Assembly (NCBI GenBank): GCA_964429355.1
Contig: CAYSCH010000001.1
Coordinates: 29,792 to 93,791 of the forward strand
Length of the DNA: 64,000 nucleotides
Direction: 5' to 3'
DNA from: JAAYAY01 sp964429355
GTDB lineage: Bacteria; Planctomycetota; Planctomycetia; Pirellulales; Thermoguttaceae
The notes beneath the pieces were generated by a model. It worked only from the letters and a program-made list of their open reading frames with translations. It was not told the origin of the DNA and searched no databases. How positions within the stretch are numbered: the stretch's first letter is position 1; the number at the start of each line of letters is the position of its first letter. Shown in pieces: positions 46,695 through 56,197 of this stretch. The position numbers and the translations under genes are program-made.

Positions 46695-47171
46695 ATGCGA
46701 TTGACCAGACGAGCCGCCACGAAAGTCCAAGAAGGCGACATGACACCCATGATCGACATGGTGTTTCAGTTGATCGCTTTCTTCATGGTGCTGATCAATT
46801 TCACCGAAGCCGACCAGAACCAGCGGATTCACTTGCCGTCGAGCGAACTGGCCAAGCCGCCGGATGCCCCCCTTGTGTCACCGATTACGATTCACGTGAC
46901 CTCGGAGGGTACCGCCATCATGGGGCCCGACGAACTGCCCATCCAAGGCCTTACCCCCTTGCTCAAGCTCGAGTATCAGGTTCTTCAACGAAGAGGCGAG
47001 GGGCGGGCCAAGGATGTCACGATTATTATCCGCGGCGACGGAGTCACCAGGTTCGGTCTGATCCAGGAGGTGATGCAGATCTGCCAGAGGGCCGGATTCG
47101 AGAAGTTCGCCCTCCGCGCCAGGCAACAAGAGGCCGTCGACTCAACCGTATCCAGGATCCAGGATGGCTGA
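46695..47171 (+). CDS. exbD: ExbD/TolR-family protein 1
   Basis: 158 residues with a single membrane helix carrying the proton-binding Asp21 in DMTPMIDMVFQLIAFF, and a periplasmic ExbD domain. Its stop is three bases from the next exbD. It couples proton flow through ExbB to a periplasmic partner. Confidence 0.92.
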   Translation: MRLTRRAATKVQEGDMTPMIDMVFQLIAFFMVLINFTEADQNQRIHLPSSELAKPPDAPLVSPITIHVTSEGTAIMGPDELPIQGLTPLLKLEYQVLQRRGEGRAKDVTIIIRGDGVTRFGLIQEVMQICQRAGFEKFALRARQQEAVDSTVSRIQDG

Positions 47172-47174
47172 ACC

Positions 47175-47657
47175 ATGAAGATCCGCCACGCCCAACACGA
47201 CGATGATGGATACGGCCTGCAGATGACGCCGATGATCGACATCGTCTTCAATCTGTTGATCTTCTTCGTGATGACATTCAAGATCGCCGCGCCGGAAGGT
47301 GACTTCAACGTCAAGATGCCGGCGCAGGCAGCCCAAGGGGTACCCGATAGCCCATCGATGCCCCCCATCAAGATCCGAATCGCGGCGGGTGAGAACGGCA
47401 AGTTGTCTGGGATCCGGTTTGCCGACGTGCCGGTCAGAAGCTTCGAAGACCTGCGAACAAAGGTTCGCGAGATCGTGGGCGATGCGCCCGGGCCCGGTAC
47501 CCTCGAAAGCACCGAAATCGAATTCGACTGCGACTACAATCTCCGCTACGAATACGTCGTCCAGGCCATGACCGCCGTCTCCGGCTACGTCCGGGATGGC
47601 CAGGTCATCAAGCTCGTCGAGAAGATCAAGTTCACTCCCCCGCGAAAGCAGCTCTGA
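47175..47657 (+). CDS. exbD: ExbD/TolR-family protein 2
   Basis: 160 residues with Asp22 in QMTPMIDIVFNLLIFFVMTF and a periplasmic domain ending VEKIKFTPPRKQL. It is a paralogue of the gene just upstream; paired exbD genes are common in planctomycetes and myxobacteria. Its last 30 bases resemble sequence at 54921-54949, on the far side of the WD40 genes. Confidence 0.92.
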   Translation: MKIRHAQHDDDGYGLQMTPMIDIVFNLLIFFVMTFKIAAPEGDFNVKMPAQAAQGVPDSPSMPPIKIRIAAGENGKLSGIRFADVPVRSFEDLRTKVREIVGDAPGPGTLESTEIEFDCDYNLRYEYVVQAMTAVSGYVRDGQVIKLVEKIKFTPPRKQL

Positions 47658-47980
47658 ATGGCCTTGCGAAATTCGCGGGAGACCAGTCGTCCTGAAGACA
47701 GCCTCTGGGAATCACGCAAGGCGATTGAGTGTTTTGTCCGCCTTCAGTCTTCGGGTCGGCCATCGGCTGGAGTTTAGCGTTCAGGTTGTCTTTTGCGCGC
47801 GGAAGCGCAGACTCCAACGATCCGTAACCCCGCCTGCAGGGCTTGACGGAGCACTGAGCTCGCACCGCAAGACCTCGGACCACGTGGGCATGCTCGGGAT
47901 CGTCGGCGAGGTCTCCGCATTCCTGGGGATCACTCTGGTGGCCGTGGGGGTCTTGGCCCAGGCGGCCTTGGTGATTGTCG
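47658..47980. other. Convergent intergenic region
   Basis: 323 bases between exbD and the end of the WD40 gene. No gene and no strong hairpin were seen; a short GCGAAATTCGC palindrome lies just after exbD. Confidence 0.5.
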
Positions 47981-50900
47981 TCAGCGATCGGACCAGATGC
48001 TTGGCCCATCGGCGTTGCCGAGATGGAGCGAGTGGCCGTCAGGGCTGAGTGCAAGGGAACGAGACCCGATTGCGGCAGCGACCATCCTGCCGTCCTCCGT
48101 ATTCCAGAGAAGCGATGGTCCGAAGTTCAGGTGAGTCAGGAACCGTCGTCCGTCCCGGCTGAACACGGTGCTTTCACTGGCGTAGCCTTGGCGCGTCCAC
48201 AGTTGCCGGGCCGAGTCGACGTCCCACATGGTCAGGATCTCGCCGACCTGACCGGCGATCAATCGTTTGCCGTCGGGACTGAATCGACACCACTTGACGG
48301 GGAGAGGATGAACAAGCGTTTCGCCTTCGGCGAGCGTTACTCGGTCGTAGAACGTCACCTCTCTGAGAAACTTGACAGCGATGAAACGCCCGTCAGGGCT
48401 GTATTGTGCATCCACGGCCATCATGCTTGGCCTCGATATCTCACCGCGCACCTTGCCGGTTTGATAGTCGAGCAGAACGATGTCGCTCTTCACCATCCGC
48501 AGGAGGATCGTTTCGCTCTCTGGCCCCACGTCGATCCATCCGATTTGCTGGTCGTCTTCATAGATGAAGCTCCGCAGCAGCGAACCGTTCTCGGCAGCGT
48601 GGACGTCGAACCTGTAGCGGTGTTTGTCGGGTTGGGATTGTTCCTCACGAGCGATGACCACCTCATCGCCGGACGGGAACAATGCACCACGTGTGGAAGG
48701 TTTGGACGCACTCCATTCCTGAAGAATTTCATCGTCCTCATCCGTGAGGAGGACTCTCTTACCGCGATCTGTGATAAACAGTCTGCGGTTTCCGTCTTCC
48801 GACGTATCGACGAGATCCCAACGATGGCTGAATCGCTGGGGCTTCAAAGGCGGCAATGGAATCGAGCAGTGTACCGTCCTGGCTGGCCTGGAAAGCACGT
48901 GAATCATGTCTTCGTTGAGGTCGCGAAAAGTCCCCCGGCCGTACAGAACGGCGGTCCACTCCTCTGGTTGCGGATCGGACGGCGAGGCGGTCAGGTATTC
49001 CGACAGAGTTCGCGTTACGCGGGATTCCATTCCACTCATCACCGCATTCGATGTCGGCGTGTACGGATTCGACAAGGGCTTGAACTCTCTGGCCAGTGGT
49101 GTCGACTGAACGGGAACGGTCGCGTACTGGGCGACGTTCCAGATCGCTGCGCCGTCCTGTCCCGCGGAGAGAATCCGATCGCCCTTGGGACTGTAGGAGA
49201 TCGCGTGGACCTGGCCGAGATGTCCGCGGAAGGTGTGCAGCAATTGGCCGCTAGTCGTGTCCCAGAGGCGAATCGTCCTGTCTTGCGAACCGGTTGCGCA
49301 CCGCGATCCATCGGGACCGAAGCCGGCTGTCATGACCGGGGCGGTGTGCCCCTCCAATCGTATCGCCTCCCGCCGGTCTTCGTCCCAAAGCGTCACCCAG
49401 CCCTCGTCGTCCGCGTCGAACGACTCGCAAGGATCCGTGTGACCCGTGACGCCGCAGGCGAGAACCTGCTTGCCATCGGGACTGTAGCAGATATCCAGCG
49501 TTCGTCCGGGCACGCTGAACAACGAGCCCGTTCGATCGCCACTCCTGCCGTCGCACTCATGGACACAGTCCGGTGACGCTTCCACGAAACGCTGCCCCTC
49601 AGGATGATACGACAGCGCCAGCGCCGTTCGCTCGAGGAACTTGATCTCACGGGGCGCCAGAGGTTCGATCAAAACCACGCGCGAGATCGTCGGAGACGAG
49701 TACCGGCTCGTGGTTCCTGACGCCACGGCCACATGCCGGGCGTCGGGGCTGATTGCGGCATCGATAACAGGAAGCTCGAACGGAAACTGCCAGACGATCG
49801 TGCTGCACGAAGGCTCGACCAGATACAGGTGCTCTCCGGCGGAGACAAACGCCAGTCGTCCGTCTGCGACGAACTCTTCTCTCGTCCAGTAAGAACATCC
49901 CCAGGAGCGCTGCTCACCCGTGGAAAGATTGACGTGCCGGCAAGGGGCTCCAACCAGGAGTCGCTCGCCATCCGGCGCAAAGCTGGGGGCCCAGGCCTCG
50001 CAGCGCCTCGGGGGAAGTCTGCGGGCGATTTTCCCAGAAAGAAGCTTGGTTTCCGCATAATCGCACCAACCCAGTTTGACGAAGCGATCCGCTGTTGGGA
50101 AGAAGTACAACTTGTGGATGAGGTTGCAGAATACTTCGTACTCAGCGATCGGCAGTTCTGCGCCCGACCTGACATCCCAGCCGCGAAGACAATACACGTT
50201 ATCGTCCAGTTGGTTGACTTCCTCGGTCAGGGCGTATCGTTGTCGGCCGTCCGGCGAGTACATCACGCGTGCGTAGGGCTTCGTGGAGCCTTCTTCGAAC
50301 ACTCGCTGCGCAGACCGCCAGTCCCATTCGATGATTCGACCTTCAAAACGAACCGATCGCCCCTCTTCCGCTCGAACCTCACCGGCAACCAGAACCCTCC
50401 GCCCGTCGGGATTGAAAGCGAAATCCCGGATCGTATCTTCACCTTCGAGAGTTTGTACGAGTTCGCCGGTACGAGCATCCCAGACGTTCAAGGTTCTGGT
50501 GTCGGCGCTCGAGGCAAGACGGTTGGGTCCACGCTCAAATCGGCATCCGGTTGCGATCCACCGACCATCGAGGCTGACCACGGCGGCTGCCTCGTCCGGA
50601 AACTCTCGCAGCAGTTCTCCATTCTGAATGTTCCACAAGGCATCGATCGCTATGGTGCCGGGGCTCGCACCACCTGTTCCCACCGGCCGCCACTGACGGG
50701 AGCGGATGATCAGTCGCGTGCCGCTGTCCGCAAATGCAAGAGGATGGAACTTCCAGGCGAGACCTTTGGCAAACCGCTTGAGCAATCGGCCGGACTGAAC
50801 GTCGAACAGGAGCACACTGTGGGGAAGTCGCCGATCGAAGTCTCCCCGATTATTGGAGATGGCAAGCAGGCTTCCATTCTCGTTCAATACGGCAACTGTC

Positions 50901-51226
50901 TCCGGATCGTAGAAACCGGGGTCACTCACCTGCGGCCTGCGACTCTCGATGCGGCAGACCTCCTCACCACGCTCGGCGTCCCACACAATCGCGTCGGCCC
51001 CTACGGTCACGAAGCGGTGCCCATCACCGCTGAAGCTGGCAGAAGAAAAGTCGTGATCCCAGGTTCGCAACTCCTCGTGTGTGTCGAGATCGTAGAGAAT
51101 CGATAAATAGGATCTCCCAGGAACACCGACCGCGACAAGCGCTCGTTGCCCTTGAGGTTGGATCGCCAACGGATGGGGCGCGACCTCCCCCAGATCGAGC
51201 CACTGCTCGGCTTCGCCGTCGGACGC
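47981..51226 (-). CDS. WD40-repeat protein, copy 2 (5' end lost in assembly gap)
   Basis: 1081 residues are visible. Its 5' end lies in the 100-N gap. WD40 blades run through the sequence, clearest in IRLEGHTAPVMTAGFGPDGS, TGSQDRTIRLWDTTSGQLLH and FRGHLGQVHAISYSPKGDRI, implying two or more beta-propellers. It is paralogous over its whole length to copy 1 upstream. By comparison with copy 1, about 63 N-terminal residues including the start and lipoprotein signal are missing. It is drawn in frame with copy 1 only because the N run preserves the frame. Its function is unknown; a protein-interaction scaffold in the envelope is likely. Confidence 0.75.
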   Translation of the reverse strand, partial: ASDGEAEQWLDLGEVAPHPLAIQPQGQRALVAVGVPGRSYLSILYDLDTHEELRTWDHDFSSASFSGDGHRFVTVGADAIVWDAERGEEVCRIESRRPQVSDPGFYDPETVAVLNENGSLLAISNNRGDFDRRLPHSVLLFDVQSGRLLKRFAKGLAWKFHPLAFADSGTRLIIRSRQWRPVGTGGASPGTIAIDALWNIQNGELLREFPDEAAAVVSLDGRWIATGCRFERGPNRLASSADTRTLNVWDARTGELVQTLEGEDTIRDFAFNPDGRRVLVAGEVRAEEGRSVRFEGRIIEWDWRSAQRVFEEGSTKPYARVMYSPDGRQRYALTEEVNQLDDNVYCLRGWDVRSGAELPIAEYEVFCNLIHKLYFFPTADRFVKLGWCDYAETKLLSGKIARRLPPRRCEAWAPSFAPDGERLLVGAPCRHVNLSTGEQRSWGCSYWTREEFVADGRLAFVSAGEHLYLVEPSCSTIVWQFPFELPVIDAAISPDARHVAVASGTTSRYSSPTISRVVLIEPLAPREIKFLERTALALSYHPEGQRFVEASPDCVHECDGRSGDRTGSLFSVPGRTLDICYSPDGKQVLACGVTGHTDPCESFDADDEGWVTLWDEDRREAIRLEGHTAPVMTAGFGPDGSRCATGSQDRTIRLWDTTSGQLLHTFRGHLGQVHAISYSPKGDRILSAGQDGAAIWNVAQYATVPVQSTPLAREFKPLSNPYTPTSNAVMSGMESRVTRTLSEYLTASPSDPQPEEWTAVLYGRGTFRDLNEDMIHVLSRPARTVHCSIPLPPLKPQRFSHRWDLVDTSEDGNRRLFITDRGKRVLLTDEDDEILQEWSASKPSTRGALFPSGDEVVIAREEQSQPDKHRYRFDVHAAENGSLLRSFIYEDDQQIGWIDVGPESETILLRMVKSDIVLLDYQTGKVRGEISRPSMMAVDAQYSPDGRFIAVKFLREVTFYDRVTLAEGETLVHPLPVKWCRFSPDGKRLIAGQVGEILTMWDVDSARQLWTRQGYASESTVFSRDGRRFLTHLNFGPSLLWNTEDGRMVAAAIGSRSLALSPDGHSLHLGNADGPSIWSDR

Positions 51227-51326
51227 NNNNNNNNNNNNNNNNNNNNNNNNNNNNNNNNNNNNNNNNNNNNNNNNNNNNNNNNNNNNNNNNNNNNNNNNNN
51301 NNNNNNNNNNNNNNNNNNNNNNNNNN
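51227..51326. other. Assembly gap of 100 N at the junction of two paralogous genes
   Basis: A standard 100-N unsized gap. Copy 1 ends at the gap exactly where copy 2 has its stop (HLGTIDGPMIWPKLE against HLGNADGPSIWSDR-stop). Copy 2 begins about 63 residues into the alignment. The gap therefore hides a stop, a spacer and a gene start, and the real length must exceed 190 bases. Confidence 0.85.
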
Positions 51327-54300
51327 TCCTCCAATTTCGGCCAGATCATTGGCCCGTCGATGGTGCCCAAGTGCAGAGATTCGCCGTTCGGATGGAGCAT
51401 GACCGCATCCACCGGACCGCGAACCACGCACAGCACTTCTCCCGCATCAGCGTCCCACAACGCGGCCAGGCTGCTGTTGGCACGGCTCAGGAATCTGCTT
51501 CCATCCAGCGAAAACAATGCCGTCGTCCCCGTCCAGTTGCCCGCCCCTCGTCGCGTCCACAGTTGACGTGCCGAGTCAACATCCCACATGGTGATCAGAT
51601 TGCTCTGCTGCCCCACGGCCAGACGTTTCCCGTCGGGACTGAACTTGAACCAACGAACCGAAAACGGGTTGACAAGCGTCTTGCGAGGTTCGAGTGTGAT
51701 CGGGTCATGAAGGGTCACGTTGGCGTTGGCCAGCGCCGATACGGCCACGAACCGCCCGTCCGGGCTGAAGCTGGATGGCAAGATCGTGCCCGTCGTCAGT
51801 GCAGGCAATTCGTCGACAATGCGTCCCTTCTGATAGTCGTACAGAACCCAATTTCCATCCAGCCCAAGCATGTACATCGATCTTGTGGGGTGCACATAAA
51901 AACCATAAAGCTCCCTGCCGTCGTCCTGAACGAACTTGTGTTTCGGGGCACCGCTTTCCAGATCGTAGACGGCAATCTCATAACGGTAATCGCCCGATTC
52001 CAGACGCGTCTCATGGGCGATGACGAGTTCTTCGCTGCCCGGGAGGAGTCCTACACGAGACCCGGCCGAAATCCTGGCATCCCACGTCCGGATGATCTCG
52101 CCGTGTTCGTCGCAGAGAATCGCCTTCTTTTCAATCCAGGAAACATAGACTTTGCGATTGCCGTCGCGAGTTGTGCCTCGCAGCACGTACTGACGGCCGA
52201 AGCGTGCCGCCTCAGGAACGGGCAACGGCCCGGCATAACGCCTTGTGGATTCGGCTAACGACAACCATGGACTCTGATCGTCCCACGCCGGCACCGGTTT
52301 CACCTCGCCCAATTCGATCACTGCCCAGTTCTCCGTTTTCCGTACTGGGACAGAGGGCGGTTGATAGTCTTTGGGAATCGGCAGAACGAGCCCTTGCGGC
52401 CTGGTCGGCACACGCATCACCGTGTCGGTAGTGCCCACCTTTTCGACCACCTGAAAGCTGGCTGCGAGAGGCGAAGGTTTAGCAGGCGTTGCCGCGAACG
52501 CGGTAACATTCCAGAAAGCAGCTCCGTCCTCGGCAGCCGACAGAATTCGGTCGCCCTTCGGGCTCCAGGCAACCGAGCGGATCTCTCCAAGGTGGCCCTG
52601 GAAGGTGTGAAGCAAACGGCCCGTGGCCGTGTCCCAAAGCCGGAGCATCTTGTCGAGCGAGCCGGTTACACAGCGCTGGCCATCGGGGCTGAACGCGGCA
52701 CAGGTGACGGGGGCCTCGTGGCCGTCCAAACGTATCGTCTCGCCGGTGCCGTCGTCCCAGAGTACAACCCAACCCTCGTCGTGGATAGTGATCGGCTCCT
52801 TGGAATCTTCGTGCCCCACAACGCCGCAGGCGAGAACCTGTTTGCCGCTGAGGCTGTACTGAAGGTCGAGGGTACGGCCGGGAACTTCGAACAGCAGGCG
52901 GATTCGATCACCTTTCGTTGGCTCAGATTCGGAAACCGAATCGATGGTTGCTTCGGCGAAACGGTCTCCCTTGGGGTGAAACGACAAGGCCGTGACATGC
53001 CGATCGTGAACAACGATCTCGCTCGGTTTCGAGGTGTCGAGCAGAACCAACCGTCTCCTCGTTGCCTGGCGAAATGTGTCATAGGCAGCAACTACCACGT
53101 GTCGCCCGCTGGGGCTTATCCCTGCGGCTATCTTGGACTCATCGAGCAGATACTGCCACATGATCTCGTTGCTGACAACGTCGATCAGGGTGAGATATTT
53201 GAAGTTGCAGACGAACAGCAAGCGGCCATCACCAAGGAACGCCTTGCCTTCTCCTGGGAGGTACCACTGTCGCTGCGATCCCGACTTGAGATCCGTCAGC
53301 AGACTATCGGTGAAGTAATGCGGCCGCCTAACAAGAAGTCGGTCTCCGTCGGGCATGAAAACGCAGCCGGTCGTCGCAGCCCGGCACTTGGGTGGCTCCC
53401 GAACGATCTTTCCCGAGAGGATGTCTCGTTCTGCATAGGCGAGCAGACTCTGGCTGAACTTCACGAAACGATTGCCGTCCGCGAAGAAGAACAGTTCCTC
53501 GATGGTATTGTAAGACATCTCGTAGCCGTCGATCGAAAGCTCGTCCCCGGTGGCGATCGTCCAGCCACGTAACCGATAGACCAGATCATCATCCACGCCG
53601 CTCAACTCTTCCGTCAGAGCGAATCGCCGCCGGCCGTCTGGCGAATAATACACACGTGCGTACGGCTTCTCCGAATCACTCTCATGAACTTTCTCGCCCA
53701 GGCGCCACTGCCACTCGACAAGGCGACCCCCGACAGAGACAAGCAGTTTTTCCGAGTCGGGACTGAAAGTGAAATCTCGCAGGTTGCTGTCGTGCTCCAA
53801 CTTCTGAACGCGTTCGCCCGTCGAGGCGTCCCAGATAGTCAGCGTCGTCGTGTCCCCAACTGCCGGACGATGCTCCGGGAGATTACGTTTAACAGCCGAT
53901 CCCGTCGCGATCCATTGCCCGTCGGGACTGACGCAGACCGTTGTTTCGTCGGGAAACTGATGGACGAGTTCCCCCGTTCGCGTATCCCAAAGTGCGCTCG
54001 TGAGAACCAGTTGTGGCGACCGTCCCGGAGCTTCCCCCGGGCGCCAGATTGTGTACCTGATGAGCAGTCTCTTCCCACCAGCGACAAAGACCATGCCAAT
54101 CTGGCTTGCCAGAGGCATCGGCAATGCCGTGCGCAGACGTCCGGATTGAACATCGAAAAGGAGCACGCCATGGGGCTGTCGTGGATCGAAGGAATCGCGG
54201 AAGTTGGACAGGGCCAACTGCGTTCCGTCGTGATTCAACGCGACCGCATTATTGGAGGCCCCATAGACTGAACGATTCCAGGCTGGTCTCGAAGAAACGA

Positions 54301-54790
54301 TGCGGGAGAGTTCCTCTCCGGTTTCCGCGTCCCACACGACGGCGAGGCGATGAGGAACCGAGATCCGTGGTGCACCGCGTGGATCTGCCCCGAGCGTCAC
54401 GAGCCGACTCCCATCGCCACTGAAACGGGCCATCGAGAAACGCTCTGTCCAGGACTTCAGCTCCTGGCCGGATTCGAGGTCATAGAGCACCGACAGGTAA
54501 CCGACTGCCACAAGGGCGCTGCGTCCCGCCGGGTGAATGGCCAGAAGGTCCGGGGGAATCCCTCCCGCATCGAGCCAGCCTTCGAATGCAGGGTCTAGGA
54601 CCGCCTCCAGTTTCTGTGGTTTCACCAGGTCGGGCAGATGTGTTGGATTCGAGGAATCCGCTTTCCCGGATTCTGAATTGCTGCCCTGGTTGGCGAGCCC
54701 CTGTACCTCCGATTCTCCCACGTTGGACTGGCAGCCGAAAAAAGGCAACACCGCCAAAAGAAACGCAGCCTCCACGAGCGAACGTTTCAT
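51327..54790 (-). CDS. WD40-repeat lipoprotein, copy 1 (3' end at assembly gap)
   Basis: The ATG at 54788-54790 follows AGAGGGA and gives at least 1154 residues. The N-terminus MKRSLVEAAFLLAVLPFFGC ends in a lipobox Cys20, so it is a lipoprotein. A disordered Ser/Asn-rich linker (21-60) leads to repeated WD40 blades, for example IRLDGHEAPVTCAAFSPDGQ, VTGSLDKMLRLWDTATGRLL and FQGHLGEIRSVAWSPKGDRI. The 3' end reaches the 100-N gap at a position matching the end of copy 2, so perhaps only the stop codon is missing. It is a tandem paralogue of copy 2. Confidence 0.8.
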
Positions 54791-54885
54791 GGAAATTGGA
54801 TCCCTCTGTCTGGGCATACCGACGAGACCGAACTTCCCACGTATTCTACACGTCCAGAGAGTATGCCTCAACGTGCGTTCTTACC

Positions 54886-54920
54886 GTAACCGTTTACGGC
54901 TGGAAGCCGTGAACGGTTAC
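54886..54920. repeat. 15-bp inverted repeat between xerD and WD40 lipoprotein gene
   Basis: Arms at 54886-54900 and 54906-54920, with a five-base loop TGGAA, match at 14 of 15 positions. It lies 42 bases after the recombinase stop and 95 bases before the lipoprotein start. It may be a terminator (no T-run), an operator or a recombination-related site. Confidence 0.55.
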
Positions 54921-54949
54921 GAGAGAATCAAGTTCACCCCCCGCGAAAA
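54921..54949 (+). repeat. Possible remnant of exbD 3' end (direct repeat of 47619-47647)
   Basis: These bases match the last part of the second exbD with two mismatches and one missing base. Translated on the plus strand they read E-R-I-K-F-T-P-R, against E-K-I-K-F-T-P-P-R in ExbD. The bases just before also give A-V-x-G-Y in both. The two copies bracket the WD40 pair. Confidence 0.4.
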
Positions 54950-54961
54950 TCCCTCGGACGC

Positions 54962-55903
54962 TCATGCCCGTGGGTGAAACTTCTTGTGGACCGCCTTGAG
55001 CCGTGTCATGTCCACGTGCGTGTAGATTTGCGTTGTCGCAATGCTGGCGTGGCCCAGCATCTCTTGGACCTGGCGCAGGTCGGCTCCGCCCGCAAGCAGG
55101 TGCGTGGCGAAACTGTGACGCAGGGTGTGCGGGCTGACACCTGATGGAGCTCCAATCCTCGTCACATAGCGTTTGAGCAGTTCCCAGATTCGCTCCCGCC
55201 GCAAACGCCGCCCACGATAGCTGAGCAGCGCCCAACGAGGAGGGCTTTCCACGCGGGCGGCGAGGCTTGGTCTCTCCTTCTCCAGCCACTCCCGAAAGGC
55301 CGCGACGGCCCGTCTCCCTAAAGGCACCAGCCGCTCCTTGTCTCCCTTGCCCCGGCAGAGACAGTAACCTTCGTCGAGATGGACGTCGTCGAGCTTGAGA
55401 TTCGACAGCTCCGAGGCCCGGCACCCGGTGGCGTACAGTAATTCAAGCAGCGCCCGATCTCGACGCCAAAACGGGTCGCGGTCCACCGGGCTCTCCAGCA
55501 GCGCATCGATCTGCTCGGGGCTGAGCACGTGCGGCACCCGCTCCCAGAGTTTCTGGCTGCCGAGCAGCTCCGCCCGATTCTCCTCGAGAACACCCTCCAA
55601 CTGCAGGTAGCGGAAATAGACCTTGAGCGAAACGAGATGGCGGGCGAGCGTGGCCGGCTGGAAATCCTTGCCGTGGAGCCAGGTCACGTAGTCGCCCAGA
55701 TCCTGGATCGTCATCTCCGCCACCGGACGCCCTGCCGCCCACTCCAGAAACCTGGTCAGGTCGCGCCGGTAGGCGGCCACCGTGTTTTCCGCGAGGTGGC
55801 ACTCACCGGCCGCGTATTCGATGAACCCCTCCAGCCAGATCCGTTTCGCACTCGGCGGCTTGAGCGGCTTCGGCGTCACACGCTTTCGACGGGCGTTGGC
55901 CAT
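54962..55903 (-). CDS. xerD: Tyrosine recombinase XerC/XerD
   Basis: 313 residues with the SAM-like N-terminal core-binding domain (about 22-110) and a catalytic domain with all active residues: Arg in TGCRASELSNL, Lys in RGKGDKERLVPLG, HTLRHSFATHLL, His in LGHASIATTQIYTHV and the final Tyr. It has the normal length and layout of the chromosome-dimer-resolving Xer recombinases rather than a phage integrase. XerC and XerD cannot be separated here. Given its position next to repeats, a role in local rearrangement cannot be excluded. The start is the ATG at 55903 with AGGTGA upstream. Confidence 0.92.
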   Translation of the reverse strand: MANARRKRVTPKPLKPPSAKRIWLEGFIEYAAGECHLAENTVAAYRRDLTRFLEWAAGRPVAEMTIQDLGDYVTWLHGKDFQPATLARHLVSLKVYFRYLQLEGVLEENRAELLGSQKLWERVPHVLSPEQIDALLESPVDRDPFWRRDRALLELLYATGCRASELSNLKLDDVHLDEGYCLCRGKGDKERLVPLGRRAVAAFREWLEKERPSLAARVESPPRWALLSYRGRRLRRERIWELLKRYVTRIGAPSGVSPHTLRHSFATHLLAGGADLRQVQEMLGHASIATTQIYTHVDMTRLKAVHKKFHPRA

Positions 55904-56197
55904 CTTGTCGATTCACCTGGCAAAGAAAGGCGGGCTCGCCCAGCATCGGTACCCCGCGGCCTCGGTTTTCCGGGTTCCCGGCGGGGAACCAGGGGTCAGA
56001 TCATTCAACTATATCGATTCGGACCGGCAATTGGGAGCAATCGAATGCTGGAACACTGGCAATCTGGGCAAACCTCAACGATTCTCCCATCTCCCGGCTC
56101 CCCGCTCCCCGCTTGGCCTCCGGTGGGGTTTGCCGCTAGAATCGACTTCGCACTGCTGGTGTTTTCATCCCTGAAATGTCCGGATCTTGGAGCCGCC

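Noticed and set aside
47632..48054. A 140-codon frame in the convergent region after exbD
   Set aside because: It overlaps the ends of both flanking genes, lacks an RBS and looks non-coding.
47981..54871. A single giant 2,296-residue WD40 protein
   Set aside because: The frame passes through 100 N, and the two sides are full-length paralogues whose ends meet at the gap. Two genes are more likely.
54962..55903. Phage or element integrase
   Set aside because: Length, N-terminal domain and active-site layout match housekeeping XerC/XerD. No phage or transfer genes are nearby and the gene lies outside the bracketed repeat block.
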